From: Microcebus murinus
Taxonomy: Eukaryota; Chordata; Mammalia; Primates; Cheirogaleidae
DNA: 64,000 bases
Reading direction: 5' to 3'
Assembly: GCF_040939455.1 (NCBI RefSeq)
Contig: NC_134111.1
Coordinates: 54,888,501 to 54,952,500 of the forward strand
This document shows, piece by piece, positions 39,510-53,125 of the stretch; the first letter of the stretch is position 1, and each line of letters begins with the position of its first letter. A program made the translations under genes and the position numbers. The notes beneath the pieces are model-generated. The model had not been told where the DNA came from. It worked only from the letters and a program-made list of their open reading frames with translations, and ran no database searches.

Positions 39510-40074
39510 TGTATATAGTAGCCAGCCTCCAAAATGGTCCCCAATGATTTCTGTCTCCTAATATTCACATCCTTGTGTTGTCTCCTCTCACAATGTACTA
39601 GAGGTGGTCTATATGACGAACAGGATAGGACAGAAATGATGGTGTCTCACTTCCAAGACTAGATTATAAAGGACTGTAGCTTCTATTGTGGGCACTCTCT
39701 CATTTGCGCTCTCTTAATTCTCTTTTCTCTCTCACTTCTGTCTGATCAGCTATTCTTTGGAAGACTAGCTGCATGTCATGAGGACACTAGGGCAGCCTAT
39801 GTAGAGATCCTTGTGGTAAGGAACTGATGCTGGCTAACAACCTTGTGAGTGAACTTGGAAGCAGACTGTCCAGCCTCAGTGAAGCCTCAAGATGACAGCA
39901 GCCCTGGCAAAGAGTTTGATTTCAACTTCTTAAGAGATTGGGAGCCAGAAGCACCCACCTAAGTTGCTCATGGGTTCTTGAGGCTCAGAAATGATGTAAG
40001 ACAATATGTATTTGTTGTTTTAAGCTGCTAAGTTTTGGGGTGATTTATTACTTAGCAATAGTTAACCAATATAC
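39510..40074 (+). repeat. MLT1-type (ERVL-MaLR) solitary LTR
   Basis: Starts TGTATATAGTAGCCAGCCTCCAAAATGGTCCCC, contains AGATTATAAAGGACTGTAGCTTCTATTGTGGGCACTCTCTC and GTCATGAGGACACTAGGGCAGCCTATG, and ends TTGTTTTAAGCTGCTAAGTTTTGGGGTGATTTATTA ... GTTAACCAATATA. This matches the full MLT1 layout; no internal region follows. Confidence 0.88.
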
Positions 40075-40671
40075 CACAAGTGTACTGAAATGTGAAATAC
40101 TGACTTTATGGTTAGATTGAATGAATGAAATTGCTTGCTTTTTCTACAGGTGGCACTTAATTAGTCATCAGTGCTTTGTCAAGGTGTCTTGTAAAATGCT
40201 GCAGAGAGAATTTGACCTGATGATGTCTTGCTTCCCAGACAGATTTCATTCAATTCATAGAGGGTGAACACATTACTCTAAGGTATTTATTTATTCACAC
40301 TGGTTCACCACTGAATCTGTCCTTGCAATTATCACCACTACAAGGTGGTTAAGTAGCACAATGTGTTTTATAGCTATTTTTCTCATCTCTCACTTTCACA
40401 AATGTGGGGTAATATCGGTATTAGTCAATACTGGAGAAATAATGGATTAAAGTTGATGACTAGTTGAAGCTACTAGGATGACTGATCAATTTACATTTAT
40501 GGAGTGGCATTATTAAGATATTTGATATCTGAGTGTTGGGAAAGGTAATGCATTGCTAAAAATTTGACTCCCTCTTTACACTGTATTATCTTTCCTAAAT
40601 TATAAAATTTTATAGTCTGCATTATTTTTGAAATAATATTAAAAAAGACAGGCTAGGCCAAAATTTTATTT

Positions 40672-40677
40672 ATTTTT

Positions 40678-40710
<33 letters not shown>

Positions 40711-41024
40711 GAGACAGAGTCTCACTTTGTTGCCCAGGCTAGAGTGAGTGCCGTGGCGTCAGCCTGGCTCACAGCAACCTCAATCTCCTGGGCTCAGCGA
40801 TCCTACTGCCTCAGCCTCCCGAGTAGCTGGGACTACAGGCATGCGCCACCATGCCCGGCTAATTTTTTGTATATATATTTTTAGTTGGTCAATTAATTTC
40901 TTTCTATTTTTTTGGTAGAGATGGGGTCTCGCTCAGGCTGGTTTCGAACTCCTGACCTTGAGCGATCCGCCCGCCTCGGCCTCCCAAAGTGCTAGGATTA
41001 CAGGCGTGAGCCACCGCGCCCGGC
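40672..41024 (-). mobile_element. Strepsirrhine-type Alu, CpG-rich
   Basis: Long T-run, complete arms, GCCACCGCGCCCGGCC end. Target duplication CCAAAATTTTA. Confidence 0.96.
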
Positions 41025-41025
41025 C

Positions 41026-41180
41026 CAAAATTTTAAATATAATTTTAAAACTTTTTACTATGGAAAACTTGACATATATACCAAAGTAGAGGGTGTATGA
41101 AGCCCTGTGAACCCATTACCCAGTTTTAACATGGCTAATCTCGTTTTATCTATTCTCTAATCCCCTTGCTGTGTCTCCCG
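41026..41180. repeat. L1M-like fragment
   Basis: AAACTTTTTACTATGGAAAACTTGACATATATACCAAAGTAGAG ... GAACCCATTACCCAGTTTTAACATGGCTAATCTCGTTTTATC resembles an old L1M 3' or untranslated segment. Confidence 0.5.
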
Positions 41181-43995
41181 CTAACCACCTGCATTAGATT
41201 AACTGGATACAGATCCGAGACATCATAAGACAAGGTAATCTTAATAATGTTACTATGAAGCTGGGGAGCAGGAGCTTACCTGTTGTTCTCATTGATGGAT
41301 TCTAAGGAAAATGTGATTAGCTGAAATACATTTGTATTTTAGGCAAGTGACATAACTGGTTATCAACACATACTTTATGACTTCTTCTAAGGTAAACTTG
41401 ATTTTTCATACAGTTTTATGGTGCTATTATGAATTCACATTTTGACTTCTCAGTTTGAAGGTAAATGTGACTTTTTCCCTCACTTTTTAGGTTCTGCCAG
41501 GGAGCTAGAAGTTCCATAGATTGATCATAATAGACAAATTCCCTCAATGATGGAGTGGGCTTTAGAAAATCATGGTTAGAACTTGGGATTGTGCTTCCTA
41601 TGACTACATATATATTTGTAGCTTAGATACAAAAGGGCAGGTCAGAAGGTAGCCACTGAAGGCTGATTTTTGTGACCCCTAGTGTTTTATAAATGCCACC
41701 AGGACACAAAGAGCACACAAAGTAGCTCATTAACTCAAATATCTTTCTTTCCCTTTTATAAAACCCCTGGTTGCTGTGGGGCCTAGATCTCTTCATGATT
41801 ATTATTGCATCTGGTGTCATGTTTTTCCAGCTGGTGCACTGCTTCCCTTTAGGAGGCTTCTTGATGTTCACTCCTCTACCAGCCTCCCACCTGCTCTCAG
41901 GGGGGTTCATCCCATGACCTCATTCTGCACAGGCAACCTTTTCTAACCAAAGCTGTAATTAAATGGGTAGGTTTAAAAGCTGTTTATGGATCATATGGCT
42001 CATCATAAAAATAGAGTGTTAGAACTGATTATAACTAACATTTCGGTTATGTGAATTTTACCTCTCCTCCCTCTCCAACACCACATACAAGAAAATCAGG
42101 ATATTATTAATATTTTTGATCTAGTAGTTTTGGCATTTTTTAAAGAAAGAAGAAATAAATGTGATGATAATTCCTGATATTTGAATGCTTTCGACGCAGA
42201 AATAAAAAATTAATATTCAACACTTTCAAACACACCATTATTTTGCATAAAAACTTAAAACAAGCTGGATCGAGGACATATTTTGAGGACTATATTCAAA
42301 GGATCAGACAATGTCCATAAAGCATCTTTTCAAAAAGGGTCCCTGTTGGCAGAATTTTTTGGTCTCCTAGTGACCATGCTCATATTCTTGCCCTACAGTC
42401 TGGCTATCAATGGTTCTATGAAGGGCTCCATTTTGAGGTGTGCTCCCTGCTTTGGCTTCTCCTAGTAGGACCTTCTGGAATTAGCCTTTTCTGTCTTCCC
42501 ATAACTTTGTCTCTTGACTCATGAACTGATTATTGATCATTTTACTGACCCTCATTTTTCTTTTCTCACTTCTCTTTAGCTCTGCATCTTATTGACACAA
42601 GTAGAAAAAAACAGAAAGAAAAAAAGATGGGTCTAAAAGAAAGGAAAATAGAAAAGCAGGGGTGTTTTAAAAATGATGAAAGAAATTAAGAGCATGAAAA
42701 AGCGACCACGTATCTTTGCTTAAAAATCCAGTCATCAAATATGTCAAATTTTATAAAGTAGGTTTCAAAACCAGATATTGCTCTTTTCAGTTGCAGATTT
42801 ATGGAGGCAGTGGGAACATCGCATGGGTGGTTAACAGGTCATTTTAAACATTTGATTCAAAGGAGCTTTCATGCCTTTCCAGGCTTTAAGGAGATATGAT
42901 TGTTTGTGGTGGGAGGTGGTGCCATGGTTCAGTTAGACTAGAAAGAAAACTTCTTTGACTGTTAAAAAATAAAAAAAGGATGGGATGACCATTAGAGCTG
43001 TGTGTACTCCTAATACAGTAGCTCTTACAGCATAACCTAAGCAGTGGGGAGCAAGGTCAGCTTCCCCTTTCAGAAAAGAAAATAGTGGGAAATGGTAAGT
43101 AGAGAGAGAGAGCCAAGGGCCACTTGGGAGTATTAAGCAGGCAGCTTACTTTCTCTGTAAGTTCTCCTGAATATAGAAAAGCGATTCCTAAAAGAATCTA
43201 TAGTCCCGAAGCAGCCAAAGGTAGAGTTAGCCAGAGACAATTACAGGCCTCTGGAGACCACTGCCTTTTGCCACATCCTCAAACCCATCTTTCTCTGGGA
43301 CTCTGGAGGAATCTTAGTGTATGCAGAGACTTAACTTACCTCTTTGCCCCAGAATACTTTTAATCCATGGGAAAAAACAATTCCCACTACATATGAATCA
43401 GGACAGAAAAGACTTTATTTTGAGAATGTAACTTGCCCCTGAATGCTTTATTGCTACTGGCTGGATGAAGAGGACCAGGAAACTTGGAGGTATGAAAAGG
43501 CCAAATGCTATGATTTGTGAATAATAATTTCCAAGCCACGCTTTCCATAGCATTAAAAAAAAATCATCTTGGGAACAACTGGCTTAGAACATCTTTTAAC
43601 TATTTACCATTGATTTAAATGCAATGATAAAAATAACTTTGTGAGCCTAAAATGGGAGTGAGACTGATCCTACAAAGTAACTTAAATCATATAGTATCAC
43701 CAAAGTCACATTAAATTCAGCTACTCCATTTATAGGAATTATGTGTCTGTTCATACATTGGATTGGATTTGAAAATTTGATTTTAAAGTATAAGAATGAC
43801 TTTCAAAATGTGATTGCATGAAATTGGAAAATATATATGTTATATAGATATATCTAAATATGAAATGATATGTTAAATATTTTTGACAACTTTGTTGTCT
43901 TAAGTTATAGCAATATCATTAACTGCTTTTGACATTTAGTTGTCTAGTGCTTCCTCAGTGCCTGTTTTAGCAGACATATATAGAAATATTTTAGA
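41181..43995. other. Unique non-coding stretch
   Basis: No recognised repeat or gene. A 95-codon minus-strand frame at 41623-41910 has no domain that I recognise; it lies in slightly GC-richer sequence and might be part of an unassigned old repeat. Confidence 0.35.
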
Positions 43996-43999
43996 GCTG

Positions 44000-44505
44000 C
44001 AGTTCTCAAGATGTGGTCTGAAATTCACTGTGGGTCCTTAAGACCTTTTTAGGGAGTTTAACAAAGTTAAAACTATTTTCATAATATGACTAATATGCTA
44101 TTTGCCATTTTCACTCTCATTCTCTCATGAGTGTAAAGTGGAGTTTTCCAGAGGTTACGTGGTCTGTGAGATGTCAAACAACAGACTTCAGAAGCAGATA
44201 TGAGAGCCTAGCTCTCTTCTACCAAGCCAGACATTAGAGAGACTTATACAAATATAAAGAAATACCATTCTTCTCATGGTTTGTTTCTGGAAAATATAGT
44301 TATTTTTAATAAAAATGTTATTTATTATAATATATATTTGTCATTATTTCTAAATAAATTGATAAACATCTTAAATATTTTTTAATTTTAATTTCTAAAA
44401 TGGTATAGATAGGTAGGTAGATATAAATATAAATAGAAGCTCTTTGGGGTCTTAATTTTTAATATTATAAAGGAATTCTAGAGAGCAAAATGTTTAAGAA
44501 CTGCA
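44000..44505 (+). mobile_element. hAT-Charlie element with transposase C-terminal remnant
   Basis: Ends CAGTTCTCAAG and TTTAAGAACTG form the hAT terminal inverted repeats. The left part (GGGTCCTTAAGACCTTTTTAGGGAGTTTAACAAAGTTAAAACTATTTTCATAATA) and the CAGAAGCAGATATGAGAGCC ... AAGCCAGACATTAGAGAGA stretch match a Charlie-type element that retains only the end of its transposase gene. It is non-autonomous. Confidence 0.75.
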
Positions 44506-45114
44506 ACCTTAGAGTATTAATTGATAAATATTACAACTTGATTTATATATATGAAAATATATCTATTTATGAAAATAATTATCTTAAAGTGATTTTTAAC
44601 TTTGGTTTCCCAAATATTTCCATAGCTATCATTTTTCAATAACTGAGAGGTAGGCAGGCTAGAAATTATTCCTACTTAAAATAGGAAAAAATCAAGAAAT
44701 CAAGAATTTTAGATTATATACTAAGTTAGCAGTAGAGGAAAAATAGAAATAAAAGTACTTTCAACTTTACCCCAATTATTTGGCTACTTAAGTCAATTTC
44801 CTTTTATCCTGTATATTTTGTGTGATCATGACATCTTGAAGCAGAATGGCATTGCAACACAACATGGAACCACTTGCAGCCACTTTCACATTAAACATCT
44901 TCACCTCCTGAGCTAGCTCACTGCACTTTACTGGAGCAGACAGCAGCTAACCACAGTTTAACGCTTTCCTGTCATTAAAACATTGTTATATTCTTTTGTA
45001 GTTCTTTAGGTCTCCATGATTTTTCTGGTAAGCTTCTTTTTATAATGGTCAACAGGTTTCTCAGGTATACTCAGGCTAACACCCACCTGAGAATGAATTT
45101 CAAAGTAGTGGTTG

Positions 45115-45360
45115 TTTCAATCCTGTCATGCTAATCCCCTGCTCAAGAACGTACAATAGCTCCTACCAGGTCAAGTTTTTACTTTTCTGCTAAGTTTTCA
45201 ATGCTCCCATGATTTGGTCTCACCTTACCCATTTAACCTTATTTCTCTTCCTTCTGACAATAATTTATCTTTTTGAGGAGGACTGTCTTTTTCTTATACC
45301 AGCCTCACTCCTCCTTCCATAATAGCACTTAGAATTTATTACATTTTTGCTAATTAATCC
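45115..45360 (+). repeat. LINE-2 fragment (sense)
   Basis: CTAATCCCCTGCTCAAGAACGTACAATAGCTCC ... CCCATGATTTGGTCTCACCTTACCC ... TAATAGCACTTAGAATTTATTAC is a clear L2 3' order. Confidence 0.7.
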
Positions 45361-45364
45361 TTTA

Positions 45365-45492
45365 ATACCCCTGGGTATTAAAGCCCAGAGTTATCAATGT
45401 GACAAGCTCAAGTCAACATCTGGTCAATGGTAGAGCCAATATTAAAACCTAGATATGTCTGGCACTGAAGCCAGTGCTCCTAGCCATTATAC
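45365..45492 (-). repeat. MIR fragment
   Basis: CAATGGTAGAGCCAATATTAAAACCTAGATATGTCTGGCACTGAAGCCAGTGCTCCTAGCCATTATACC is the reverse-complement MIR 5' half. Confidence 0.7.
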
Positions 45493-45544
45493 CAAATATA
45501 TTAGTAATTTAATTAAACTGAGCTAAGTGATCCAAGATTGTACA

Positions 45545-48500
45545 CTCAGACTGCTTAAAAAATATTAAATGCTGTTTACAAGAGATACATCTAAAATATA
45601 TAGATAGAGAAAGAAAAAAAGTTATAGGACGGAATCACACAAATACACACACACACACCCCCCCCCCCCCGTATTGTTAAACTTTAAAACTGAAATCATT
45701 ATTAGAAACAAAGAGGGACATTTAATAATTTGCTAGGAGAATATAATAATTTTGGCATATCTAACATATAGCTTCAAAATATTGAAAGTAAAAGTTATTA
45801 GAACTATAAGGGAAAATAGATAAATTCATAATTATAGTGGAATATTTAAACATACTTCAATAGCTGATAAATAGACAGAATGCCAAATATAAAAGATTTG
45901 AACAACACAATCAGTAAATTTGAACCAACAGGCATTGTATGGAACATTGTACCCCCAAATAAGAGAGAATACGTATTCTTTTCAAATATAAAACAGAACT
46001 ATTTGGAACTAAATAACAGTGAAAAATAACTATTATTAAAACTTGAAGGAATAAAGTTAATTGTTTAGAGAGAAATTTACACACCTAATCACATAAATGA
46101 GAAAGCAAACACACAAAAAGTCTGAGAAGTCAATGAGTTAAGAAAGCATTCACTTCAAGAAATCAGAAAAAAGCAAAAAAAAAAAAAAGTAGAAGATAGG
46201 AAATGATAAGCAATATGAATAGAAATTAATGAAATAGAAAGCATACATATAATAGTATCGACAAAATCAAAAGGTGGTTCTTTAAAAATTGATAAATGCC
46301 TAAAAAACTGATTTTAAAAAGAGAAAGACAGCAAAATAACAATGTAAGGAATGTAAAGTGGAACATTACCACAGACCCTATAGACATTAAAATGATAATA
46401 GAAGACACCATGAAAAACTTTATATCCATAGGTTTGAAAATATAAACAAGGTGGACAACTTGCTCAAAAAGCACTGTCAAAAACTGAAACAAGAATAAAT
46501 AGAAAATCTGAAATTAGCATTATACTTTTTAATCCATAAATAAAAATCTTCCCATAAAGAAAACTCTAGGTTCAGATTGTTTCTTCAGTGAATTCTGGCA
46601 AACATATAAGGAAGAGATAATAATCAATTTTAAACAAACTCTTCTTGAGACTAGAAAACAAAGTACTCACTAGTTCCTTTACATGAGGTCAGCAAAACCT
46701 GACATGAATATTGGAGAAAGGAATATTACAGACCTATCTTACTTATAAGCATAGACACAAAATCCTAAATAAAATTTTAATATACTATATTCAATAATAC
46801 ATAAAATGGCCAATACATCATGACCAGGTTGGGTTTATGCCAGCATTGCAGGGTTGGTTTAACAGTAGAAAACCAACCCACATATACTAATAGAATAAAA
46901 GAGAAAAATCATATGATTAACTCAATAGATGCAGAAAAGCCATCCGCTCATGATAAAAACTCTTAGCAAACTAGGATGGGGAGGGGAGTGCCTTAATCTA
47001 CTAAAAGGTTTATTAAAACAACAGCAACAACATCACCACCACCATCACCAAGACCCTTCTTCAGACAAGAGTGAACTGTTGAGAGATTTCCCTTTGAGAG
47101 CAGGAATAAGATAAGGATGTTATTACCCCAAGTTCTATTCAACATTATACTGGAGGTCCTAGCCAGTTGGATGAGTTAGGAAAAAGAAGTACAAGATATA
47201 AGGATTAAAATGGAAGATATCAACTGTCTTTATTCAAAATGATATAATTGTATGTTGAAGATCTAAAAGAATATACAATAGTTAAGACAGTGTGATATTG
47301 GCATATGGTGAATAGATATGATATTAATAGAACAGAATAGAAAGCCCAGCAATAAATTACTCCTATATGGACACTTGATTTATGACAAAGGTGGCAATGT
47401 AGAAACAGATCTTTTCAACAAGTGGGGCTGAGACAATTGGATATCCATGTGGGGAAAAAAAAAGAAACCTGATCTCTACAACTTAAACAAAAATCAATTC
47501 CAGGTGAACTGTAGATATAATTGTGAGAGGCAAAACAAAGTTTCTAGAAGGTAATACAGGAGAATTACTTCATTACCTTAAAGTAGGTAAAGATGTCTTA
47601 AACAGAACACAAAAAGTATTGAATAATGATATTCAATACTTGATTGATTGATAAATTTGATAAAGATTGATAAATTTGACCACATTGAAATTTAGACCTT
47701 ATTGCTCATCAAATGACACTACTAGATGAATAAAACAGCAAACCACATAATGAGATTAGAAATTTGCAATACATCCATCTGATAAAGGTTCACATCCGAA
47801 ATATATAAACCTTATAAATCCATAAGAAAATGACAGATAACCAAATGAAAAATGACTAAAAGCCTTGAACAATAATTTCACAAATGATGATATCCAAATG
47901 GTCAACAGACATACAAAAAGGCACTTGACCACATTAGTAATCAGGGAACTGCAAATTACAACCAAAATAAGATAATAGTACACAACCATCAGAGTAGCTA
48001 AAACTAACCAGACTGACAAAAATGCATATTAGAGCAAATATGAACTTTGCTGGGGTAGTAGATTTTATAAAATCCCTTTGGAAAACAGATTGGCATTTCA
48101 CGATCTATTAAAGTTAAACATATGCATACTTTATCACCTAGCAATTCCACTCTTAGATGGACACTCAACAGAAATTTATATGCATGTACACCTAGAGACA
48201 TATGTAAGAATGTTCATAGTAACTCTACCCATACTAATATCAAACTGGAAATACTTCAAATGTCCATTAATTGTAGAATAAAGTCTGGTATATGCATTCA
48301 ATAGAATACTATATGGCAAAGAAAATAAATGCATAACTACATGCAACAATATAATTGAATTTCATAAAGATAATGGTAAGTGAAAGAAACAAGAGCATAC
48401 CATAAGCTTCCATTTATATAAATGCAAAAGAAACAAATAGGTAAAGGATGCATGGTTAGTTGGTAAAACCATAAAGAAAAACAGGAAATGCTAATCATAA

Positions 48501-48690
48501 AACTCAGGACAGTGTTACCTTTGGTTGGTAGGGAGGTTGAAGTGGCTGAGAGAGGGCATAAGGGGGACTTCTGGGTTTCTGGCAATGTTCCATTTCTTGA
48601 CTTACATGGTAATTACATGAGTGCTTGATTTGAAATAATTTATGCTTTGGTTCACTTTTCTCTCTGTTATATTTCACCAAAAAATGGCAT
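45545..48690 (+). mobile_element. Old LINE-1 (L1M-type), 5'-truncated: decayed ORF2 and 3'UTR
   Basis: Sense ORF2 landmarks appear in order: ACAAGAGATACATCTAAAAT (45580), GATTTGAACAACACAATCAG (45896), GACCAGGTTGGGTTTATGCCAGCATTGCAGGGTTGGTTTAACA (46822), CTCAATAGATGCAGAAAAGCC (46920), TTCAACATTATACTGGAGGTCCTAGCCAG (47140), TATGGACACTTGATTTATGACAAAGGTGGCA (47367), AACTGGAAATACTTCAAATGTCCATTAA (48242). The 3'UTR follows with CTGGGTTTCTGGCAATGTTCCATTTCTTGA (48569) and the end near 48690. Many stops; inactive. A (CA)n-C13 tract interrupts it at 45643-45670. Confidence 0.9.
45643..45670. repeat. (CA)n followed by a 13-base C homopolymer
   Basis: An ACACACACACA tract runs directly into thirteen C before GTATTG, inside the old L1. 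Confidence 0.95.
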
Positions 48691-48699
48691 AAAGATGCA

Positions 48700-50450
48700 A
48701 GAATTCCTATATTTAGGGATCACTCAGCAGCTCTGAAGCTGAGTAATGACAATCAGCACAGTAAAGAAATTTGGTACATGTTTCCAGGAGTTAATCTATC
48801 CTATTTAGATGCTTTTGTGCCTCAAGTTAGTAGCGACACCATAAATGGAAATAAAGGCATTACACTCAAAATTCTACACATCATGGGTTCACTGCTTCTT
48901 TCTGTGCATGTGGTCTGCTCGCCACTGAGACCCAGGTTATCAAAAGCTGTGTCTCCAGACTCCGAAGAATAGGTTTGTTGTGATGGCCTCCTGAAAGTGA
49001 TATTCACTGAGGATTTGATTTTTATGGGAATCATAAGAATCTCAACAGACCAGTCTTCATGTGAAACATCTGTTCCTCTTAGGCAGCATAAAATCAATTT
49101 CAAAGTATTGTGCTTAGGTTCTTCTTTTTTACAGAGGTAATAGGAAACCCTTTACCAAGGTCACCCTCACACTTATTTCAACCAATAGCATCACACAGTT
49201 TTTTCCCCACTTACATCCTTACTCCTAACTAACCTGATTATACCATGTAGATGAGGCATTTGCTTAAATACTTTTGCATTTCATAGCACCCAGTAGTGAA
49301 TTAGGTATATAACAGGCTCCCAACAAATGCTTTTATTGTCTATATGTTTTCATTACTGTACACATATTTGAAATATATATATATATAATCAGCAGTTTTT
49401 CTACTGGTACATGATTTATAAATTTGCCTTCTGAGAGTCGGCAAGAAGCATATTCATACCTCAATTTGGACAAGAAGTTAACTACATTTACATTTTAAGT
49501 ATGCTGGTAGTGTTAGATTGAGCTTAGGCAAAAATTAACAGACCCAACTCATTCCAAAACTAATCTGAGGACATTGTGATTTATATAGTATTTTGGCAAG
49601 AAATCTATGAATTTTACATGATTGTAAGCAAATGTGTGAATTGATGTTTCAACGCTTTCCTAATAACATCTGGAAAGGGTGTGAGAAGCTTGAAGACTAC
49701 AGCTGCTGAACTGTCAGACATGAAGGGCTTTTCTCCTTAGAGCACTCAGTCATTTTCTCCTCCTGTCCCTTTTCTTTGCTTCATGAGAAACAGCCAATGG
49801 CTTCCCCTAGGAAGAGTATTGTACAATGGTTAGCTAGAAGCAGTAGCTAAACGGGAGTTGGGTTCAGGGATTCTAGAGCTAGACTGGATAGCTGTTAAAC
49901 AATCTTTTAAGATCTAGAGATCTAGCATACAAATCAAGTCCTTCTCATTGTCTGAATTCTCTCAGAACCGTTAAATAGTTCTTTTGCATTAGTCAAATAT
50001 TAATAACCCTTAGAATGTCTTAACTTCTTGACAGAGCCTGTGCTAGAAAGGAGGTGCCTCATCAGAAGGGAGGTAACTTCATTGGGCTTCAACCCTTTCT
50101 CTTACCAAGACTATTCTTTGAACAGCACATTATGCCATAAGGAACTTTACTTCTGATGGTCAGATCTGCAAGATGGTTTGTAAAAGCCTACTGAAGTGAT
50201 ATCTGAGATTGGATCCACAATGCACTGGAAGTTGTATTATTGTGACCACACCTAATCATTTACAGCATTTTTTTTTTTTTTGTAAAATACATTTATAGTC
50301 CTAGGTCAGTATGTAAGAGACAAATATTTCTCCTTGCATAATTTTCTTCTCCATACCCCAGTGTGGGTTATAACAGTAGTGAGGGAAAGGAAAAGGGTAG
50401 GGTTGAATCTTCAGGCACCAATACTTATGAACTCTGTAACTATGCTATTA
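48700..50450. other. Unique non-coding stretch
   Basis: No recognised repeat apart from a short (AT)n at 49374-49388 and a T-run at 50269-50281. The frame on both strands around 48778-49103 lacks family features. Confidence 0.4.
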
Positions 50451-50454
50451 AAAA

Positions 50455-50645
50455 CAGTCACCATTAGCCACATGTGCCATTTAAGTTTAATTAAAAATAT
50501 AATTAAAAAATTTAGTTTCTCAGCCATCCTAACTACATTTCAAGTGCTCATAGTCACATGTGACTAGCAGTGACTGTATTGGCTAGTACAGATATAGAAC
50601 ATTTCCATCATCATGGAAAGTACTGTTCTATGAAATAATTCTGTA
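50455..50645. mobile_element. MER-type DNA transposon remnant (CCACATGTGG palindrome family), copy 2
   Basis: CACCATTAGCCACATGTGCCATTTAAGTTTAATTAAAAATATAATTAAAAAATTTAG ... TTTCAAGTGCTCATAGTCACATGTGACTAGCAGTGACTGTATTGGCTAGTACAGATATAGAACATTTCCATCATCATGGAAAG. The same layout is present at 20040-20260. Confidence 0.6.
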
Positions 50646-50769
50646 TATCAATTATTAGCTAGGCATTTTCAATTGGGGGAAGATAGGGAAATAGTTTCTA
50701 TGAAGACTGTGGCTACATTCTCTCCCCTCAAATTCAAATTTATAAGTCACTTATAAATTACATATAAGT

Positions 50770-52070
50770 CTCATATTCTCGTGATGGATATGAACTCTGC
50801 CTCATGGAGTTTATGGTTTGTTGGGAGAAACAGATATATGCAAATGAAAAGCTAATTAGCAAATTGAGGTCATACATGGTAAGTGAGAGAATAAACTTTC
50901 AGGGAAACAATAGAGACAGAAAGGATAGTGTACACTGATGTAGTATATGTAAGAGACAATAGAAAAAGAGGCTGAAAATAATACAGAAGTTGACAGAACA
51001 AGGTGATGGTGATGCCACTGGTGGACAAGAGGGAAGCATAAAAGGGAGGGGTAAAAAGAACTCAGTTTCTGCCCCATTCAATGAAGCACAGGTAGAATCA
51101 AGAAATTATATCCTTGCAAAATAAGAAAATGATCTCCTGTGTCAAAGGTTATATGAATCTCAACTCTATAATTGATAAGTCTAAACCACTGTTGTTATTA
51201 TTTTTCTCTGTAACAATTTCACCAGTGATATCTGAGATTGGATCCTAAAGATAAAGCAGAAGATAAAACATGAGAAAATAGAGATAATACCCAGATGAAC
51301 TGAGGAGACAGCATGGAGGAATATTTTTGGCTCATTAGTTCCTGTATTGAGCCACTTCCATCTTTTCTAGAGATCATTTTATCAGGTCAGAGGACATGTG
51401 GCTTTATTCAGATTGTGCAAGACAAAAAGACCAGTAGGATTATTTGTGTGACATTGGAAGGCACAGTGGGTTTTACAATTTTAAAATAAGAGATAACCCT
51501 TCCAATAGACAATGAAGTCAAGTAAATGAAAGGTGGCTAGGATCTCTCTCTTTTGTTATCAAATGTGCAAGAGCAGACAGCCACTTTTCTGGTCACCAGC
51601 TGAAACCTGAAAATGCCAATCAGAACAGAGTCTGCTGTGTTATGAGGGTGCACAACAAAACAGGGTCGATGTATGTAAAAGTCAGAAATTATTACTAGTA
51701 GCTGACAGGCTTTGATATTTAATTATATAAGAGCAACTAAAGATTCTCTTTCTTAGTTATAAATACCTAGGAAAGTGCTATATGTGTCTCATGTTTTTAA
51801 TGTTCTTGTATCCATGAATGAAGTCCTGATAGCTCTGGTAGCAATTTCTGAAATTCTTCCTAGAATTCAATCTGTAAGAATTAGGACTGCAATTTATACC
51901 TAAAGTAAAATTTGTTTTAGGAAGTTCAACTTTAGAATTTGAAACCCCAAGTGTATATAAGTAAGTTTTAACACACAATGTTAATGTCCTCAAAACTCTA
52001 AAGGTGGAATAAAGACAATAACATGAAGTATACAGTATTGGAGATAACATATAGTTATTTCAGAAAAGAC
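50770..52070. other. Mostly unassigned sequence with an L2-like antisense start
   Basis: GAACTCTGCCTCATGGAGTTTATGGTTTGTTGGGAGAAACAGA (50790) resembles antisense L2. The rest to 52070, including an LTR-looking but unassigned part at 51330-51670, is not recognised. Confidence 0.35.
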
Positions 52071-52074
52071 TCTT

Positions 52075-52200
52075 GCTCTCCTTAAGCCTTTATCTGCAAA
52101 ATAAGGATAATAAAATCTGTGTCATTATGTTTTTGCAAAGATTGAGTAAAGAGATATGTATAAAATGCTTAGATTATGGGTATTTTTATATCTAACAGTC
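52075..52200 (+). repeat. MIR fragment
   Basis: CTCCTTAAGCCTTTATCTGCAAAATAAGGATAATAAAATCTGTGTCATTATG ... AAAGATTGAGTAAAGAGATATGTATAAAATGCTTAG follows the MIR 3' half. Confidence 0.6.
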
Positions 52201-52984
52201 ATAAGCATTTCCCATGTTTCCAAAGTAGTTCTAAATTATTTTAATAGCTGCAAAAATACTTTATCATCTTGATATAATTTATTTAGCCACTTCTCTACTG
52301 CTAGACATTTGGATTGCTTTCAACGTGGCTTGGCATTTCTTTGTATATGAATTTCAGAGGACATTAGACCTGTAAAGGCCATATAATATATTTTAGGGAT
52401 TGTGGGATCACACAAGGTCCCTGTTGCACATTCTTTTCTTTTTTCTTTTATAAACAAGGCTTTTAAAATATAAAAACTATCATCTTGAGGGCTGTATAAA
52501 AGCAGGCTGCAGCCTAGAGTTGGCCCTCCAACAGTAATTTGCCTAGCCCTTAATTGATAGTTTTTAACTAGTCCGAGCCTCTTTGGAATTTCACTGTGAA
52601 GGCATAATCTCAGTCTTAGAAACTGGGAGGACCCTAGACATCAGCTGTCAATCTCTAACTGTTCTTCGGATTCCTTTACCAATATTTTTCTTTTTGTTAG
52701 GAAGGCATAATGTGAAGGTAGTAAAAACATGGAGAATGACAATGGTCAGTGTACGTGGGAGTTTTTGTTTAAGCTAATTCATAAGCGAGACAATGGCTGA
52801 AAACAGTTTTGAAGCGCTGTCCTATGAGATCATTTAATTTCAACAAGTGCCATCTTCCAGAAATGAAGTCAATTTGTAAATGACTGACAGATCTTAAGAA
52901 CAGTTGTTGAGTAATTTCTATCTGTAGCAATAAAAAACTGCTTCCGTTAGGAAGGGCGTAGAATCCAGTAATGACTGGAAAGAG

Positions 52985-53125
52985 AACTAAGTTGCAACTT
53001 AGCTTTAGCATTTATTACCCTCATGCTCTTGGACAACTTAAATAACCTCCTATTTTTCATCTGTAAAATGGAGACTACTTACTTGAGATTTAGCATTAAG
53101 CACAGTGCCAGGCACGAAGATGAGA
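52985..53125 (+). repeat. MIR fragment directly upstream of the AGPS promoter region
   Basis: CTCATGCTCTTGGACAACTTAAATAACCTCC ... TTTTCATCTGTAAAATGGAGACTACTTAC ... AAGCACAGTGCCAGGCACG is the MIR core and 3' part. Confidence 0.7.

Noticed and set aside
41623..41910. 95-codon minus-strand frame as a possible small gene
   Set aside because: No start context, family motif or splice signals; left as unassigned within the unique stretch.
46929..47114. Short frame with six histidines (QQQQHHHHHH) near 47030
   Set aside because: A CAACAGCAACAACATCACCACCACC simple repeat inside a dead L1 ORF2.
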